Shown here one piece after another: positions 34,257 through 43,213 of a DNA stretch of 64,000 nt (position 1 is its first letter; each line of letters begins with the position of its first letter). The notes below the pieces were generated by a model that made no database searches, was not told where the DNA came from, and worked only from the letters and a program-made list of their open reading frames with translations. Position numbers and translations under genes: made by a program. This DNA is from Pseudomonas viridiflava. GTDB taxonomy: Bacteria > Pseudomonadota > Gammaproteobacteria > Pseudomonadales > Pseudomonadaceae. The stretch is taken from NCBI RefSeq assembly GCF_900582625.1, contig NZ_UTIQ01000327.1, positions 310,001 to 374,000 on the forward strand. Reading direction: 5' to 3'.

Positions 34257-37200
34257 TCAAAAGTCGCGCTTGTAGAAAATATCCAGCGAACTGGCCAGGC
34301 CACTGGCGGCTTCCACGTACACCCGTTTGGTCAGTTCGTAGCGCAGGGCGATGGTGCTCGCTGGCTCGAACACGCCAACGCCGTAACGAAGGCTCAGACG
34401 TTCAGACAGATTGCCGCTGGCGACGACGCTGGTGGTCGCGCCGCTGCCGCCAGTGTCGAGCTGGAAGTCGCTGATGCCCAGGCGCTGCGCCATCTCCGTG
34501 GTCACCGATGAGCTGCCCATCAAGCCCAGGCCCAACGCCGCTTCGGCGAGCATATTGTTGTCGCCGCTGCCGCTGCTGGCCGGGCGTCCCAGTACCAGAT
34601 ACGACAGCGCCTGCTGCTGACTCATGGCCGGTTCGGAAAATACTTCCGTGGTCGGCTGCTCGGCGTTGCCGCTGATGCGCAGGCCGGCCGTCACGCTATC
34701 GACCTGGCGCACCGCCTCGACGTCGAGGTACGGCTGGTCAATTGGCCCGGCAAACAGCAGCCGTGCGCGGCGCAGGTTCAGGCGCTGGCCGTAGGCGCGG
34801 TAACGGCCTTTTTTCAGCGTCAGTTCGCCGCGTGTGTCGAGGTTGTCGCCCATGTGCAGGCGCCCGCCCAGTTCGGCGGTCAGGCCAAAGCCACTGAAGG
34901 TCAGCGGCGGCTCGCCTTCGGCGGCACCCACGTCAATGTCGATATCCATCGCCATGGCCTGCGTTTGCCGCGCTTCGGGGTCGTGCACGCCGACCACTTG
35001 CGCATCGTCAGAAACCTTCACAGTTGACGGCGGCAACTGGCGAATTTCGATGGCGCCACGGGGCACGCGCACTTTGCCTTGCACCGCCAGACGTTCATCG
35101 GCCAGGCGCAGGTTGAGGTCCGGGTGCACTTCCAGGTTGGCGTACGGTTCCACGATCACTGGCAGGCGACTGCCGCGCAGTTGCATGTCCATATTCAGGC
35201 CTGCGTTCCAGGTCAGTTGCCCGCTCAGGCTGCCCTCGCCCGCTTCGCCGCTGTGCCAGTTGCTGGTCAGTTGCAGGCGCTCGCCGACGATCAACGCCTC
35301 TGCCTTCAAACCCTGGACGCTGACCGGCAATTCGCTGCCCGCCATCTCGCCGTCTTCGATCAGCAAGCGTCCGTTGATTTGCGGCGCCAGCAAGCCGCCA
35401 GACAAGGTGCCGCTGCCGTTCAGATGCCCGTTCAGGCGCTCGACCATGGGTACAAAGGGCCGCGCCACGCTGAGGTCGAGGCCCGCCAGTTCAAAGGTGC
35501 CGGACAGCGGCTTGCTCACCGGCCGTGGGTCGATCTGTGCGCGCAGGGTCAACTGGCCCAATTTGGCGCCATGGAAATCCAGCTGCGAGTCGATGCGTTG
35601 CGGGCGCAGTTGGCTGGTGAGCAGGAAGCGGTCGTAGGGCAAGTCCAGCCAATGACCGTTATCGCGGACACGAAAGTTGCCGGCGCCCAGGTCCAGGCGT
35701 ACATCGCCGTTAGGGCCGCTTGCCGGCAGGTCGAGGGACAGGTCGGCGTTGAGTTGCCCTTGCCAGGCGAAGTCCGCCGGCCACCACTGCGCCAGGGTTT
35801 GCATCGGGAAATCGCGCAGGCGCCAGCGCAAGCGCGGTTCGGGCATCAGCCGTTGCTCATCGCCACACACGCTGGCCGCACCACTCAGCCAACAGTTCGC
35901 GCCCAGGCTCAACTGGCCGTTGGCCAAGCGTTGCAGCGTGGCCGCTTGTTGCAGCGTCCACACCTGCCCGGCCGTTTCAACGCGGCCGCTGGCGATGCGT
36001 CCACGCCAGTCGAAGTTCGGCGCCAGGGTGCCGTCGGCGGCGATATTCAGTTTGAGTTTGTCACCAGTGAGGTCGAGGGCCATGCGTTGCTGCTGGCGGT
36101 TGCCGCTGCCGGTCAGGTGCAGACGGCCCAGGTCGGTGTCGCCGTTTTTGATGGCCGTGCCGGTGAGTTCCAGGTTGCCGCGCTGCTGGCTGTCGAGCGC
36201 GGCGGCAACGTCGAGCGTGGCGATTTTTTGCTGCTGATAGGCCAACTGCGTGCCGCGCAGTTTCAGCTGAGCTTGCGGCGCTTGCAGACTGCCGGCGAGG
36301 TCGAGCTGACCATTCAGTTGGCCCGCCAGTTGCGGCCAGAGTTGGCCGAGGCGTGGCATGGCGAGGGTCAGTTTGCCGGCCAGGCGCTGATCAAGACTGC
36401 CCTGCCCCTGCACGCGGTTGTCGCCCAGGCGGATGTCGAGCTTGTCCACGCTCCAGCGTTCACCGGCGCCGGCAGCTTGCGCCTGAAGCACGGCGGGTTG
36501 CCCGCGCAGACGGCCCTTGAGGTCGAGATCGGCAGTCAGCTTCAGCTGCTCGCGGTATTCGCCCTGGCTGACCAACGTACCGCCCATCGTGCCGGGCAGT
36601 TCGGCCAGCCAATACGCAGGGTCAAGCTGGCTGAGCTGCAAGCGGCTGTCCCAGCGAATGCCATCGACAAAGCCCAGGGTCACCTGCCCTTCGGCTTTGC
36701 CCTGCCCGGCTTGCAGTTGCAGGCTCACCAAATGCACCTGGCTCAGATCGCCGCTCACCGGGCTGCTCAGGCTGAACGCGCCGGCCGGGCCGTTGAGCTC
36801 GGCGGCGAAATGACCGAGGTAGTTGCCGTCCTGAAAATGCAGCTGCCCGGCCAAGGTGTGCAGCGTGACGGCGGGCTCTTCCACCTCGGGCAGCAGGCGG
36901 CGCCAGGGAAAGTCCAGCCAGGTGAAGTCGGCGTCGGCGGTAAAGGCGTCTTGCCAATCCAGACGGCCATTGACGCTGACGTGCTGGTTGTCCGCCGCTT
37001 GCAACGTTAGGGCTTGGATATCGGCGCCACTGGCGGTGACGAGGCCGGCCAGGTTCAGCGGAATATCGCCGCTCTGCGCCGCCAGCGCCGCCGTGCCGTT
37101 CACTTGATAACCAGCATTCAGCGTGCCGGCCGCGCTCAGTTCGATGGTCTTTAGCGCAGGCATATCCGCGTAGGCCGCAAATTGCTCAGCGCTGATCTGC

Positions 37201-37928
37201 GCCTGTGCCGGCAGGCCGTCGGCCAGGGGCTGCACGCGGCCCTTGAGCGTTGCCGTCAGGTAGCCGGAGCTGACGGCCGTCACCGCCAGGCTGTTTTGCA
37301 GCTCGCCCTCAACCTTCACCGCCAGATCCCAGCGCTGCGCATCGGCGGCCGGCAGTTGCACCGTGCCCTCCAGGTTCAGCGGCCATTGGCCGTTGGGGTC
37401 GAGCGTGCCGTGTACGTCCAGCGCCACCCCGTTGCTGGCGCCCAGCAAGCGTTCGATTTGCAAGCCGCCCGCGTTCCAGTGCGCCACCAACGCCAGCTGG
37501 CTCGCCTGCTCGCCGCCGTTGTAAACGATGCTGCCCACTTGGATATCGCCCAGTTGCAGCGACACCGGCAGGTTCAGTGCCGGCAACGCCAAGGGCGTGT
37601 CGTCGCTGCTCTCGCTGCTGGCAAATTGCAGGGTCAATTGCTGGGCGTGAAGTTGGTCGATGCACAGGGTCAGCCGGAGTAAGCACGACGGCGACCACTC
37701 GACGCTCACGTCCGTCAGCGCCACCTCATCCTTCTGCTGCTGCCACACCACGCTCGCCGCACGCCAGGCGCCGCCCAGGCGGCCTTCGAAGGCGTCCACC
37801 TGCACGCCCGGAATTTTCGTCACTAGCCAGCGACTGCCGCCCTCGGTGCCAAGCACTACCGCCGCCACCAGCACCGTGCTCAGCACCACGGCGAGCAGCG
37901 CGCCGACTGCACGCTTGAGCACCCTCAC
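34257..37928 (-). CDS. tamB: Translocation and assembly module subunit TamB
   Basis: TamB is an inner-membrane-anchored protein that spans the periplasm and works with TamA in outer-membrane protein assembly and phospholipid transport. The 1223-aa protein has an N-terminal anchor (AVGALLAVVLSTVLVAAVVL) and a long beta-rich AsmA/TamB body of repetitive sequence. The C-terminal DUF490 domain (DNLDTRGELTLKKGRYRAYG, LSYLVLGRPASSG) ends IFYKRDF. The start is a GTG overlapping the tamA stop by 4 bp. The large open frame on the opposite strand is a shadow. Confidence 0.94.
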   Translation of the reverse strand: MRVLKRAVGALLAVVLSTVLVAAVVLGTEGGSRWLVTKIPGVQVDAFEGRLGGAWRAASVVWQQQKDEVALTDVSVEWSPSCLLRLTLCIDQLHAQQLTLQFASSESSDDTPLALPALNLPVSLQLGDIQVGSIVYNGGEQASQLALVAHWNAGGLQIERLLGASNGVALDVHGTLDPNGQWPLNLEGTVQLPAADAQRWDLAVKVEGELQNSLAVTAVSSGYLTATLKGRVQPLADGLPAQAQISAEQFAAYADMPALKTIELSAAGTLNAGYQVNGTAALAAQSGDIPLNLAGLVTASGADIQALTLQAADNQHVSVNGRLDWQDAFTADADFTWLDFPWRRLLPEVEEPAVTLHTLAGQLHFQDGNYLGHFAAELNGPAGAFSLSSPVSGDLSQVHLVSLQLQAGQGKAEGQVTLGFVDGIRWDSRLQLSQLDPAYWLAELPGTMGGTLVSQGEYREQLKLTADLDLKGRLRGQPAVLQAQAAGAGERWSVDKLDIRLGDNRVQGQGSLDQRLAGKLTLAMPRLGQLWPQLAGQLNGQLDLAGSLQAPQAQLKLRGTQLAYQQQKIATLDVAAALDSQQRGNLELTGTAIKNGDTDLGRLHLTGSGNRQQQRMALDLTGDKLKLNIAADGTLAPNFDWRGRIASGRVETAGQVWTLQQAATLQRLANGQLSLGANCWLSGAASVCGDEQRLMPEPRLRWRLRDFPMQTLAQWWPADFAWQGQLNADLSLDLPASGPNGDVRLDLGAGNFRVRDNGHWLDLPYDRFLLTSQLRPQRIDSQLDFHGAKLGQLTLRAQIDPRPVSKPLSGTFELAGLDLSVARPFVPMVERLNGHLNGSGTLSGGLLAPQINGRLLIEDGEMAGSELPVSVQGLKAEALIVGERLQLTSNWHSGEAGEGSLSGQLTWNAGLNMDMQLRGSRLPVIVEPYANLEVHPDLNLRLADERLAVQGKVRVPRGAIEIRQLPPSTVKVSDDAQVVGVHDPEARQTQAMAMDIDIDVGAAEGEPPLTFSGFGLTAELGGRLHMGDNLDTRGELTLKKGRYRAYGQRLNLRRARLLFAGPIDQPYLDVEAVRQVDSVTAGLRISGNAEQPTTEVFSEPAMSQQQALSYLVLGRPASSGSGDNNMLAEAALGLGLMGSSSVTTEMAQRLGISDFQLDTGGSGATTSVVASGNLSERLSLRYGVGVFEPASTIALRYELTKRVYVEAASGLASSLDIFYKRDF

Positions 37929-39655
37929 AGCTCCGGCCCCATGGAGAAATGCAGGCGAAAGCCGCCGTCGTCATCCAGCGCCCGGGCCAGGTCCAGGCGG
38001 ATTGGCCCCACCGGGGAAATCCAGCGCACGCCCATGCCGACACCGGTTTTAAGCGTCGGAATTTCTAGGTTCTGAAAGGCATTGCCTTGGTCGACAAAGG
38101 TTGCCCAGCGCCAGCGCTCGGCGAAGGCGTATTGGTATTCCACGCTGCCGGCCACCAGATAGCGGCCGCCGATGCGGTCGCCCTCATTGTTTTCCGGCGA
38201 CAGCGACTGGTAGTCGTAACCGCGCACGCTTTGGTCGCCACCGGCAAAAAAGCGTAACGACGGCGGCACGGCTTTGTAGTCGTCGGTGGCGCTGCCGCCG
38301 AATTGAATGCGGCCGAGAAAACGATGTTTGTCCCACAGCGTGGTCAGGCCTTTGGCCAGCGCCGTGCCGTAAATAAGGTTGCTGTCGGAGATTAGCCCGT
38401 CCTTCGCCACCGACGCCTCGAATTGCAGGCGGTAGCCGTTCGCCGGGTCGATGGCGTTGTCGCTGTGCAGGTAGGAATAACTGACGCCAGGCATCAATAA
38501 CGTGCTCAGGCCGTTGTCGCTCCCCAGCCGATATTCCTCGCGTTGCAGCTTGAGCGAGAGCACTTGCTGCCAGCCGCTGTCGAGTTTGCTGTGCCACTCC
38601 GGGCCGACGGTGAGCAGGCGGCTGAGGCTATCGGTGTTGGCCAGCTCTTCGTACTGGTAGCCGCCGGCCCAGCGGGTTTTGTCGGTCAGCGGCGGGTTGC
38701 CGGGAATGTCGTACCACAGGCCGATGTTTTGCCGAGGCGCAGAGAGTTCCATTTCCGTGCCGTAACTGTGCCCTTGCGCGTTGGCCCAGTGGCGCGTCCA
38801 GTTGAAGCGCGCACGCGGGCCTACGTCAGTGGAAAAACCCAGGCCGATGCCGACGGTGCGCGGTTCACGGGAGACCAGATCAATCTTCACCGGCACCTGC
38901 TCGCCGCTGCCCTGAACCGGCGCGGCATCCACCCGCACGCTGTCGAAGTAGCCGCTGCCTTGCAGGTTTTGATAGAGCTTGGCGATCAGGTCGGCGTCGT
39001 AGGCGGTGCCGGGTTTGAACGGCACCATGCGTTGCAGCAGTTGTTCGTCGAAGGTCTGGTCGCCGCTGAATTGGCTGGGGCCGAAGTAATAGCGCGGGCC
39101 GCTGGCGTAGATCAGCTCGATGTCCGCCACGCCGGCTACCGGGTCGATGGCCATGCGCTGCGAGGTAAAACGGCCGCTGAAAAAGCCATAGCGCGAGGCC
39201 TGGTTCTGGATCAGCCGTTTGGCATCTTCGTAGTGACCGTGATTAAGCACCGCGCCGCTGCGCAGCTCGCTGCTGGCCGGTACGCGAAAGGCGGGCAATT
39301 GCGCGGCGGGGCCGTCGATACGCACCGTCACGTTGCGTATGTGCACCGGCTCGCCAGGTTCGATGCGCAGGATCAAGCGCGGGCCACGGTCGTTGCGGTC
39401 GACTTCGCTGCTGATGGTTGCCTGGTAATAGCCCAACGCCTCGGCTGCCTTGCGTGCCTGCACTTCGGCGCCGCGGCTGAAGCGCTGCAAAGCCTGTTCG
39501 TCGCGCTCGCCCAGATCGCCCACATAGCCGCTGACGTTGGCTTTGAGCGCCGGGTTGGCCGGCTTGATGCGCACGCTCAGCTGGGTTTGCGCGAGGGCGG
39601 TGGTGGCCGTGAGCAGCAGCGCCAACGCCAGCCCGATTGATGCGTGAAAAGTCAT
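37925..39655 (-). CDS. tamA: Translocation and assembly module subunit TamA (Omp85 family)
   Basis: A 576-aa outer-membrane protein. The signal peptide is ASIGLALALLLTATTALAQ, POTRA domains occupy about residues 25-260 (KLYQNLQGSGYFDSVRVDA is the last), and a 16-strand barrel follows. The barrel includes the Omp85 motif VRGYDYQS and the final strand FRLHFSMGPEL. I chose the ATG at 39655 because it begins the signal peptide; the frame opens further upstream with 87 unrelated residues. It is the first gene of the tamA-tamB operon. Confidence 0.93.
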   Translation of the reverse strand: MTFHASIGLALALLLTATTALAQTQLSVRIKPANPALKANVSGYVGDLGERDEQALQRFSRGAEVQARKAAEALGYYQATISSEVDRNDRGPRLILRIEPGEPVHIRNVTVRIDGPAAQLPAFRVPASSELRSGAVLNHGHYEDAKRLIQNQASRYGFFSGRFTSQRMAIDPVAGVADIELIYASGPRYYFGPSQFSGDQTFDEQLLQRMVPFKPGTAYDADLIAKLYQNLQGSGYFDSVRVDAAPVQGSGEQVPVKIDLVSREPRTVGIGLGFSTDVGPRARFNWTRHWANAQGHSYGTEMELSAPRQNIGLWYDIPGNPPLTDKTRWAGGYQYEELANTDSLSRLLTVGPEWHSKLDSGWQQVLSLKLQREEYRLGSDNGLSTLLMPGVSYSYLHSDNAIDPANGYRLQFEASVAKDGLISDSNLIYGTALAKGLTTLWDKHRFLGRIQFGGSATDDYKAVPPSLRFFAGGDQSVRGYDYQSLSPENNEGDRIGGRYLVAGSVEYQYAFAERWRWATFVDQGNAFQNLEIPTLKTGVGMGVRWISPVGPIRLDLARALDDDGGFRLHFSMGPEL

Positions 39656-39722
39656 GGGCACCGATGCTAACACGGGCGCCCGCCCGTTCCAGAGCGGGCG
39701 GGCGCCACGGTGGCGGCGCGTT

Positions 39723-40376
39723 TCAAGCGCTGGCGAGGGCGACCTGCTGGGGGTTGGCGTGGAAGAACACATGTTCGTGAATCGGTCCCACGGCCACTTC
39801 GCCAATTTCTTCGTAACCTTGGCGTTTGTAGAAATCCAGGTAGCGCGGGTTGCCGGTGTCGAGCACCACGCCGAGGGATGTTTCGTCGCTGGCGCACCAG
39901 TCGTGCAAGGCTTCAAGCAACTGCTCGCCCAGGTGTTTGCCCTGAAATTCCGGGTGCACGCCCAGCAGCGGCAGCACGTGGTATTGCCCCGGCGGCAGGC
40001 AGGCGAGCACCGCGTCGTGGTAGTGCAGGTAACGTTTGGTGCAACGCAGGCCGGTGGTCAGCAACATGCGCAGGCGCCAGCCCCAGCTTTCGGTGATGTC
40101 GAGCCGCCGCTGTGGCGGCGCGATCAAGGCCAAGGCCACCAGCCGGTCGTTGATCACCAGGCCAATGGCGGGAAGGTCTTCGAGAAAATGCCGCTGCACC
40201 AATTCGCGCACCGTGGCGCGTACGCGTTGGTCGTAACCGGGGCGTTCGGATTCGAATAGATAGCCGAAAGTCGGCTCGTGGCGGTAGGCGTGATAGAGCA
40301 AGGAACGGGCTTCGCGAACAAAGCTGCTGTCGAGTAAACGCACCTCGGCAGCGGGAAGGGCAACAGACGAAGGCAT
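39723..40376 (-). CDS. GNAT family N-acetyltransferase
   Basis: A 217-aa protein. The acetyl-CoA binding motif A region is HVLPLLGVHPEFQGKHLGEQLL, and motif B includes LDTGNPRYLDFYKRQGYEEIG. The rest resembles the Mpr-like/YkkB class in pseudomonads. The substrate cannot be told. It lies upstream of tamA on the same strand with 67 bp between, so the two could be co-transcribed. The start ATG at 40376 is the only good one. Confidence 0.85.
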   Translation of the reverse strand: MPSSVALPAAEVRLLDSSFVREARSLLYHAYRHEPTFGYLFESERPGYDQRVRATVRELVQRHFLEDLPAIGLVINDRLVALALIAPPQRRLDITESWGWRLRMLLTTGLRCTKRYLHYHDAVLACLPPGQYHVLPLLGVHPEFQGKHLGEQLLEALHDWCASDETSLGVVLDTGNPRYLDFYKRQGYEEIGEVAVGPIHEHVFFHANPQQVALASA

Positions 40377-40607
40377 GCACGGTACCTCGGTTCACCTGCC
40401 TTGGCGCAAACGCGCGAACGGCGCGGGCTCCAGGCGGTTTTTTATTGTTGGTTTTATCGGGCGTTTATTGCGTAAGACCGACCTCACGTTAGCAGCAGAG
40501 CCGCGCCCCTGCCACACGCCGCCGCTGGTCCCGTCGCCGGGCATGGGCTAGCATCGCAGGCTTTGTTGTTTGCCCGTCTAGACCGCCATAAAGAGAACCT
40601 GCCGCCC

Positions 40608-41420
40608 ATGAAGATCGTTTCCTTCAACATCAACGGCCTGCGCGCCCGCCCTCACCAGTTGGCGGCGTTGATCGAAAAACACCAGCCCGACGTCATCGGC
40701 CTGCAGGAAACCAAAGTGGCGGACGAGCAATTTCCCTTCGCTGAAATTGAAGCCCTGGGTTACCACGTGAGCTGGCACGGGCAGAAAGGTCATTACGGTG
40801 TCGCCCTGCTTTCGCGCCAGGCGCCGCTGTCGCTGCACAAAGGCTTCCCCGGCGACGAAGAAGAGGCCCAGCGCCGTTTCATTTACGGAACCTTTGCCGA
40901 CGAAAACGGCCAGCCCGTCACCGTGATGAACGGCTATTTCCCCCAAGGCGAAAGCCGCGACCATCCGACCAAATTCCCGGCCAAACAGCGCTTCTATGCT
41001 GACCTGCAAACCCTGCTCACCACGCAGTTTTCGCCGGACCAGGCGGTAGTGGTGATGGGCGACATCAATATTTCCCCGCAAGACTGCGACATCGGCATTG
41101 GCGACGTGAACCGCCTGCGCTGGCTGAAAACCGGCAAGTGCAGCTTCCTGCCGGAAGAACGTGAATGGCTGGAAACCTTGAAAGGCTGGGGCCTGGTGGA
41201 TTCCTTCCGGCACCTGCACCCGGAGGTGAACGACCGCTTCAGCTGGTTCGACTACCGCAGCCGTGGTTTTGAAGACGAACCCAAACGCGGCCTGCGCATC
41301 GATGTAATTCTGGCCAGCGCCCCGCTGCTGAGCCGCCTCAAAGACGCTGGCATCGACTACGACCTGCGCGGCATGGAAAAGCCTTCCGACCACGCCCCGA
41401 TCTGGCTCGAACTGAGCTGA
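40608..41420 (+). CDS. xthA: Exodeoxyribonuclease III (XthA)
   Basis: A 270-aa AP endonuclease and 3'-5' exonuclease of base excision repair. The start MKIVSFNINGLRARPHQL, the catalytic Glu in GLQETKV, the Asp in VVVMGDINISP, and the C-terminal SDHAPIW His are all present. I use the ATG at 40608; the in-frame ATG at 40563 adds 15 residues not seen in the family. It is transcribed alone, divergent from the GNAT gene. Confidence 0.94.
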   Translation: MKIVSFNINGLRARPHQLAALIEKHQPDVIGLQETKVADEQFPFAEIEALGYHVSWHGQKGHYGVALLSRQAPLSLHKGFPGDEEEAQRRFIYGTFADENGQPVTVMNGYFPQGESRDHPTKFPAKQRFYADLQTLLTTQFSPDQAVVVMGDINISPQDCDIGIGDVNRLRWLKTGKCSFLPEEREWLETLKGWGLVDSFRHLHPEVNDRFSWFDYRSRGFEDEPKRGLRIDVILASAPLLSRLKDAGIDYDLRGMEKPSDHAPIWLELS

Positions 41421-41526
41421 GCGAAACCCATCTGATCCGGTTTTTTCCGCTAAACCTGAGTCTGTTATCGGAGCAGATGCCGCCCCATCATGGCCACGCC
41501 TGAAAAAGAGCCTGATGGGGCCAGCC

Positions 41527-42942
41527 ATGACCGACCGTATTCCCGCGCAACTGCTTGAAACCATTGACCCGCGCCAGCCATTGCGGCTGACCCCGGCGCA
41601 AGCCGGCGGCCCGATTCACACCCGTGCCTTCACCGGCCTGTTTCGCAACTTGCGCCTGTACGGCGCGGGGCTGCTGTTCCTGATTTTCTTCGGCACCGCG
41701 TGGCTGAACTGGGGCGGTCGCCAGGCGGTGCTCTGGGATTTGTCCGGCCAGCGCTTTTACATCTTTGGCGCCACCTTCTGGCCGCAGGACTTCATTCTGC
41801 TGTCGGCGCTGCTGATCATTGCCGCCTTTGGCCTGTTCGCCATCACCGTATTCGCCGGCCGCGTGTGGTGCGGCTACACCTGCCCGCAAAGCGTGTGGAC
41901 CTGGGTGTTTATGTGGGCGGAAAAAGTCACCGAGGGTGATCGTAGCCAACGGATCAAACTCGACGCCGCGCCGTGGTCGGCCAACAAACTGCTGCGGCGC
42001 AGCGCCAAGCACGGCTTGTGGTTGGCCATCAGTTTGGCAACGGCGGTCGGCTTCATCGGCTACTTCGTGCCGGTGCGCGACCTCACCCACGAGCTGCTGA
42101 CCTTCAGCCTCGACAGCGGCAGCGCCACGTGGCTGTTCTTCTTCACCGCCGCCACCTACCTGAACGCCGGCTGGCTGCGCGAAAAAGTGTGCCTGCACAT
42201 GTGCCCGTACTCGCGCTTTCAAAGCGTGATGTTCGACAAAGACACCCTGCTGGTCAGCTACGACGCCGCCCGTGGCGAAAGCCGTGGCGCCCGCCGCCGT
42301 GACGTGGTGCCGCAAAGTGTTGGCCTGGGCGACTGCATCGACTGCACCGTGTGCGTCCAGGTGTGCCCCACCGGCATCGACATCCGCGACGGCCTGCAAC
42401 TGGACTGCATCAGCTGCGGGGCGTGCATCGACGCTTGCGACTCGGTGATGGACAAAATGGGCTACGCCCGCGGCCTGATCGGCTACCGCTCCGAGCGCTC
42501 GCTGACTGGCGAAAAAACCCGCTTTCTGCGCCCCCGGTTGGTCAGCTATGGCGCTGCGTTGCTGCTGATGATCGGCGCCTTTGTCTGGGCGCTCGACGCC
42601 CGGCCGCAGCTGTCCCTGGACATCACCCGCGACCGTGGCCTGTTCCGCGAAAACAGCGCCGGGCAAATCGAAAACATCTACAGCGTCAAAGTCATTAACA
42701 AAACCCAACAAACCCGCCGCTATCAACTGACTCTGACCGGCGAAGGCCCGTACGAACTGCGCGGCGACACCACCCTGCAACTGGCGCCCGGCGAGATTAC
42801 TGACGTGCCGCTGAGCGTGGTGCTGACGGCGGAGCGGCCGGCGAGTATTTCCGAGAAAGTGCATTTTGAGTTGAAGGATGTGGATGTGCCGGGCAGTCGT
42901 GTGGCGGGGGTGAGTACGTTTGTGGCGCCGGTGAATCGTTAA
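41527..42942 (+). CDS. ccoG: Cytochrome c oxidase accessory protein CcoG (RdxA/FixG)
   Basis: A 471-aa membrane ferredoxin needed for copper handling during cbb3 oxidase assembly. The N-terminal part has about five membrane segments and the GRVWCGYTCPQSVWTW motif. Two [4Fe-4S] clusters are indicated by CIDCTVCVQVCPTG and CISCGACIDACD, followed by a periplasmic IG-like C-terminal domain. The ATG at 41527 gives the usual length; 41515 is an alternative four codons upstream. No ccoNOPQ or ccoIS genes are in the window. Confidence 0.92.
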   Translation: MTDRIPAQLLETIDPRQPLRLTPAQAGGPIHTRAFTGLFRNLRLYGAGLLFLIFFGTAWLNWGGRQAVLWDLSGQRFYIFGATFWPQDFILLSALLIIAAFGLFAITVFAGRVWCGYTCPQSVWTWVFMWAEKVTEGDRSQRIKLDAAPWSANKLLRRSAKHGLWLAISLATAVGFIGYFVPVRDLTHELLTFSLDSGSATWLFFFTAATYLNAGWLREKVCLHMCPYSRFQSVMFDKDTLLVSYDAARGESRGARRRDVVPQSVGLGDCIDCTVCVQVCPTGIDIRDGLQLDCISCGACIDACDSVMDKMGYARGLIGYRSERSLTGEKTRFLRPRLVSYGAALLLMIGAFVWALDARPQLSLDITRDRGLFRENSAGQIENIYSVKVINKTQQTRRYQLTLTGEGPYELRGDTTLQLAPGEITDVPLSVVLTAERPASISEKVHFELKDVDVPGSRVAGVSTFVAPVNR

Positions 42943-42944
42943 AC

Positions 42945-42971
42945 AGCTTCGCGAGCACGCTCACTCCCACA
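42945..42971. repeat. Single REP arm
   Basis: AGCTTCGCGAGCACGCTCAC is a slightly degenerate REP core next to the ccoG stop. It begins a cluster of five REP units. Confidence 0.65.
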
Positions 42972-42981
42972 GACTGCTAAC

Positions 42982-43046
42982 AGCATCGCGGCTAAAGCCG
43001 CTCCTACAGAACGGCAAAACCTGTAGGAGCGGCTTTAGCCGCGATG
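42982..43046. repeat. REP pair, GCGGCTAAAGCCGC type
   Basis: GCATCGCGGCTAAAGCCGCT and its perfect reverse complement are separated by 11 bp. Confidence 0.88.
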
Positions 43047-43062
43047 TTTTTCATCTACCCCA

Positions 43063-43130
43063 GAGCTTCGCGAGCAAGCTCGCTCCTACGGAATGTGCGG
43101 ACTGTAGGAGCGAGCTTGCTCGCGAAGCTC
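43063..43130. repeat. REP pair, TCGCGAGCAAGCTCGC type
   Basis: GAGCTTCGCGAGCAAGCTCG and its perfect reverse complement are separated by 14 bp, 17 bp after the previous pair. The two subfamilies sit side by side. Confidence 0.88.
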
Positions 43131-43213
43131 TTCAAACAGACCCCATCGCCATGCCACCACCCCTTCCCGTAAAGTCGCCTCCTGCCCTCCCGCCCATGCC
43201 CCCGCAGGATTCG

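Noticed and set aside
35079..37010. 643-codon open frame opposite tamB
   Set aside because: It lies wholly antisense to the tamB coding sequence, has shadow-type composition (rich in Gln, Ala, Val, His) and no recognisable domain. High GC and codon bias in tamB explain it.
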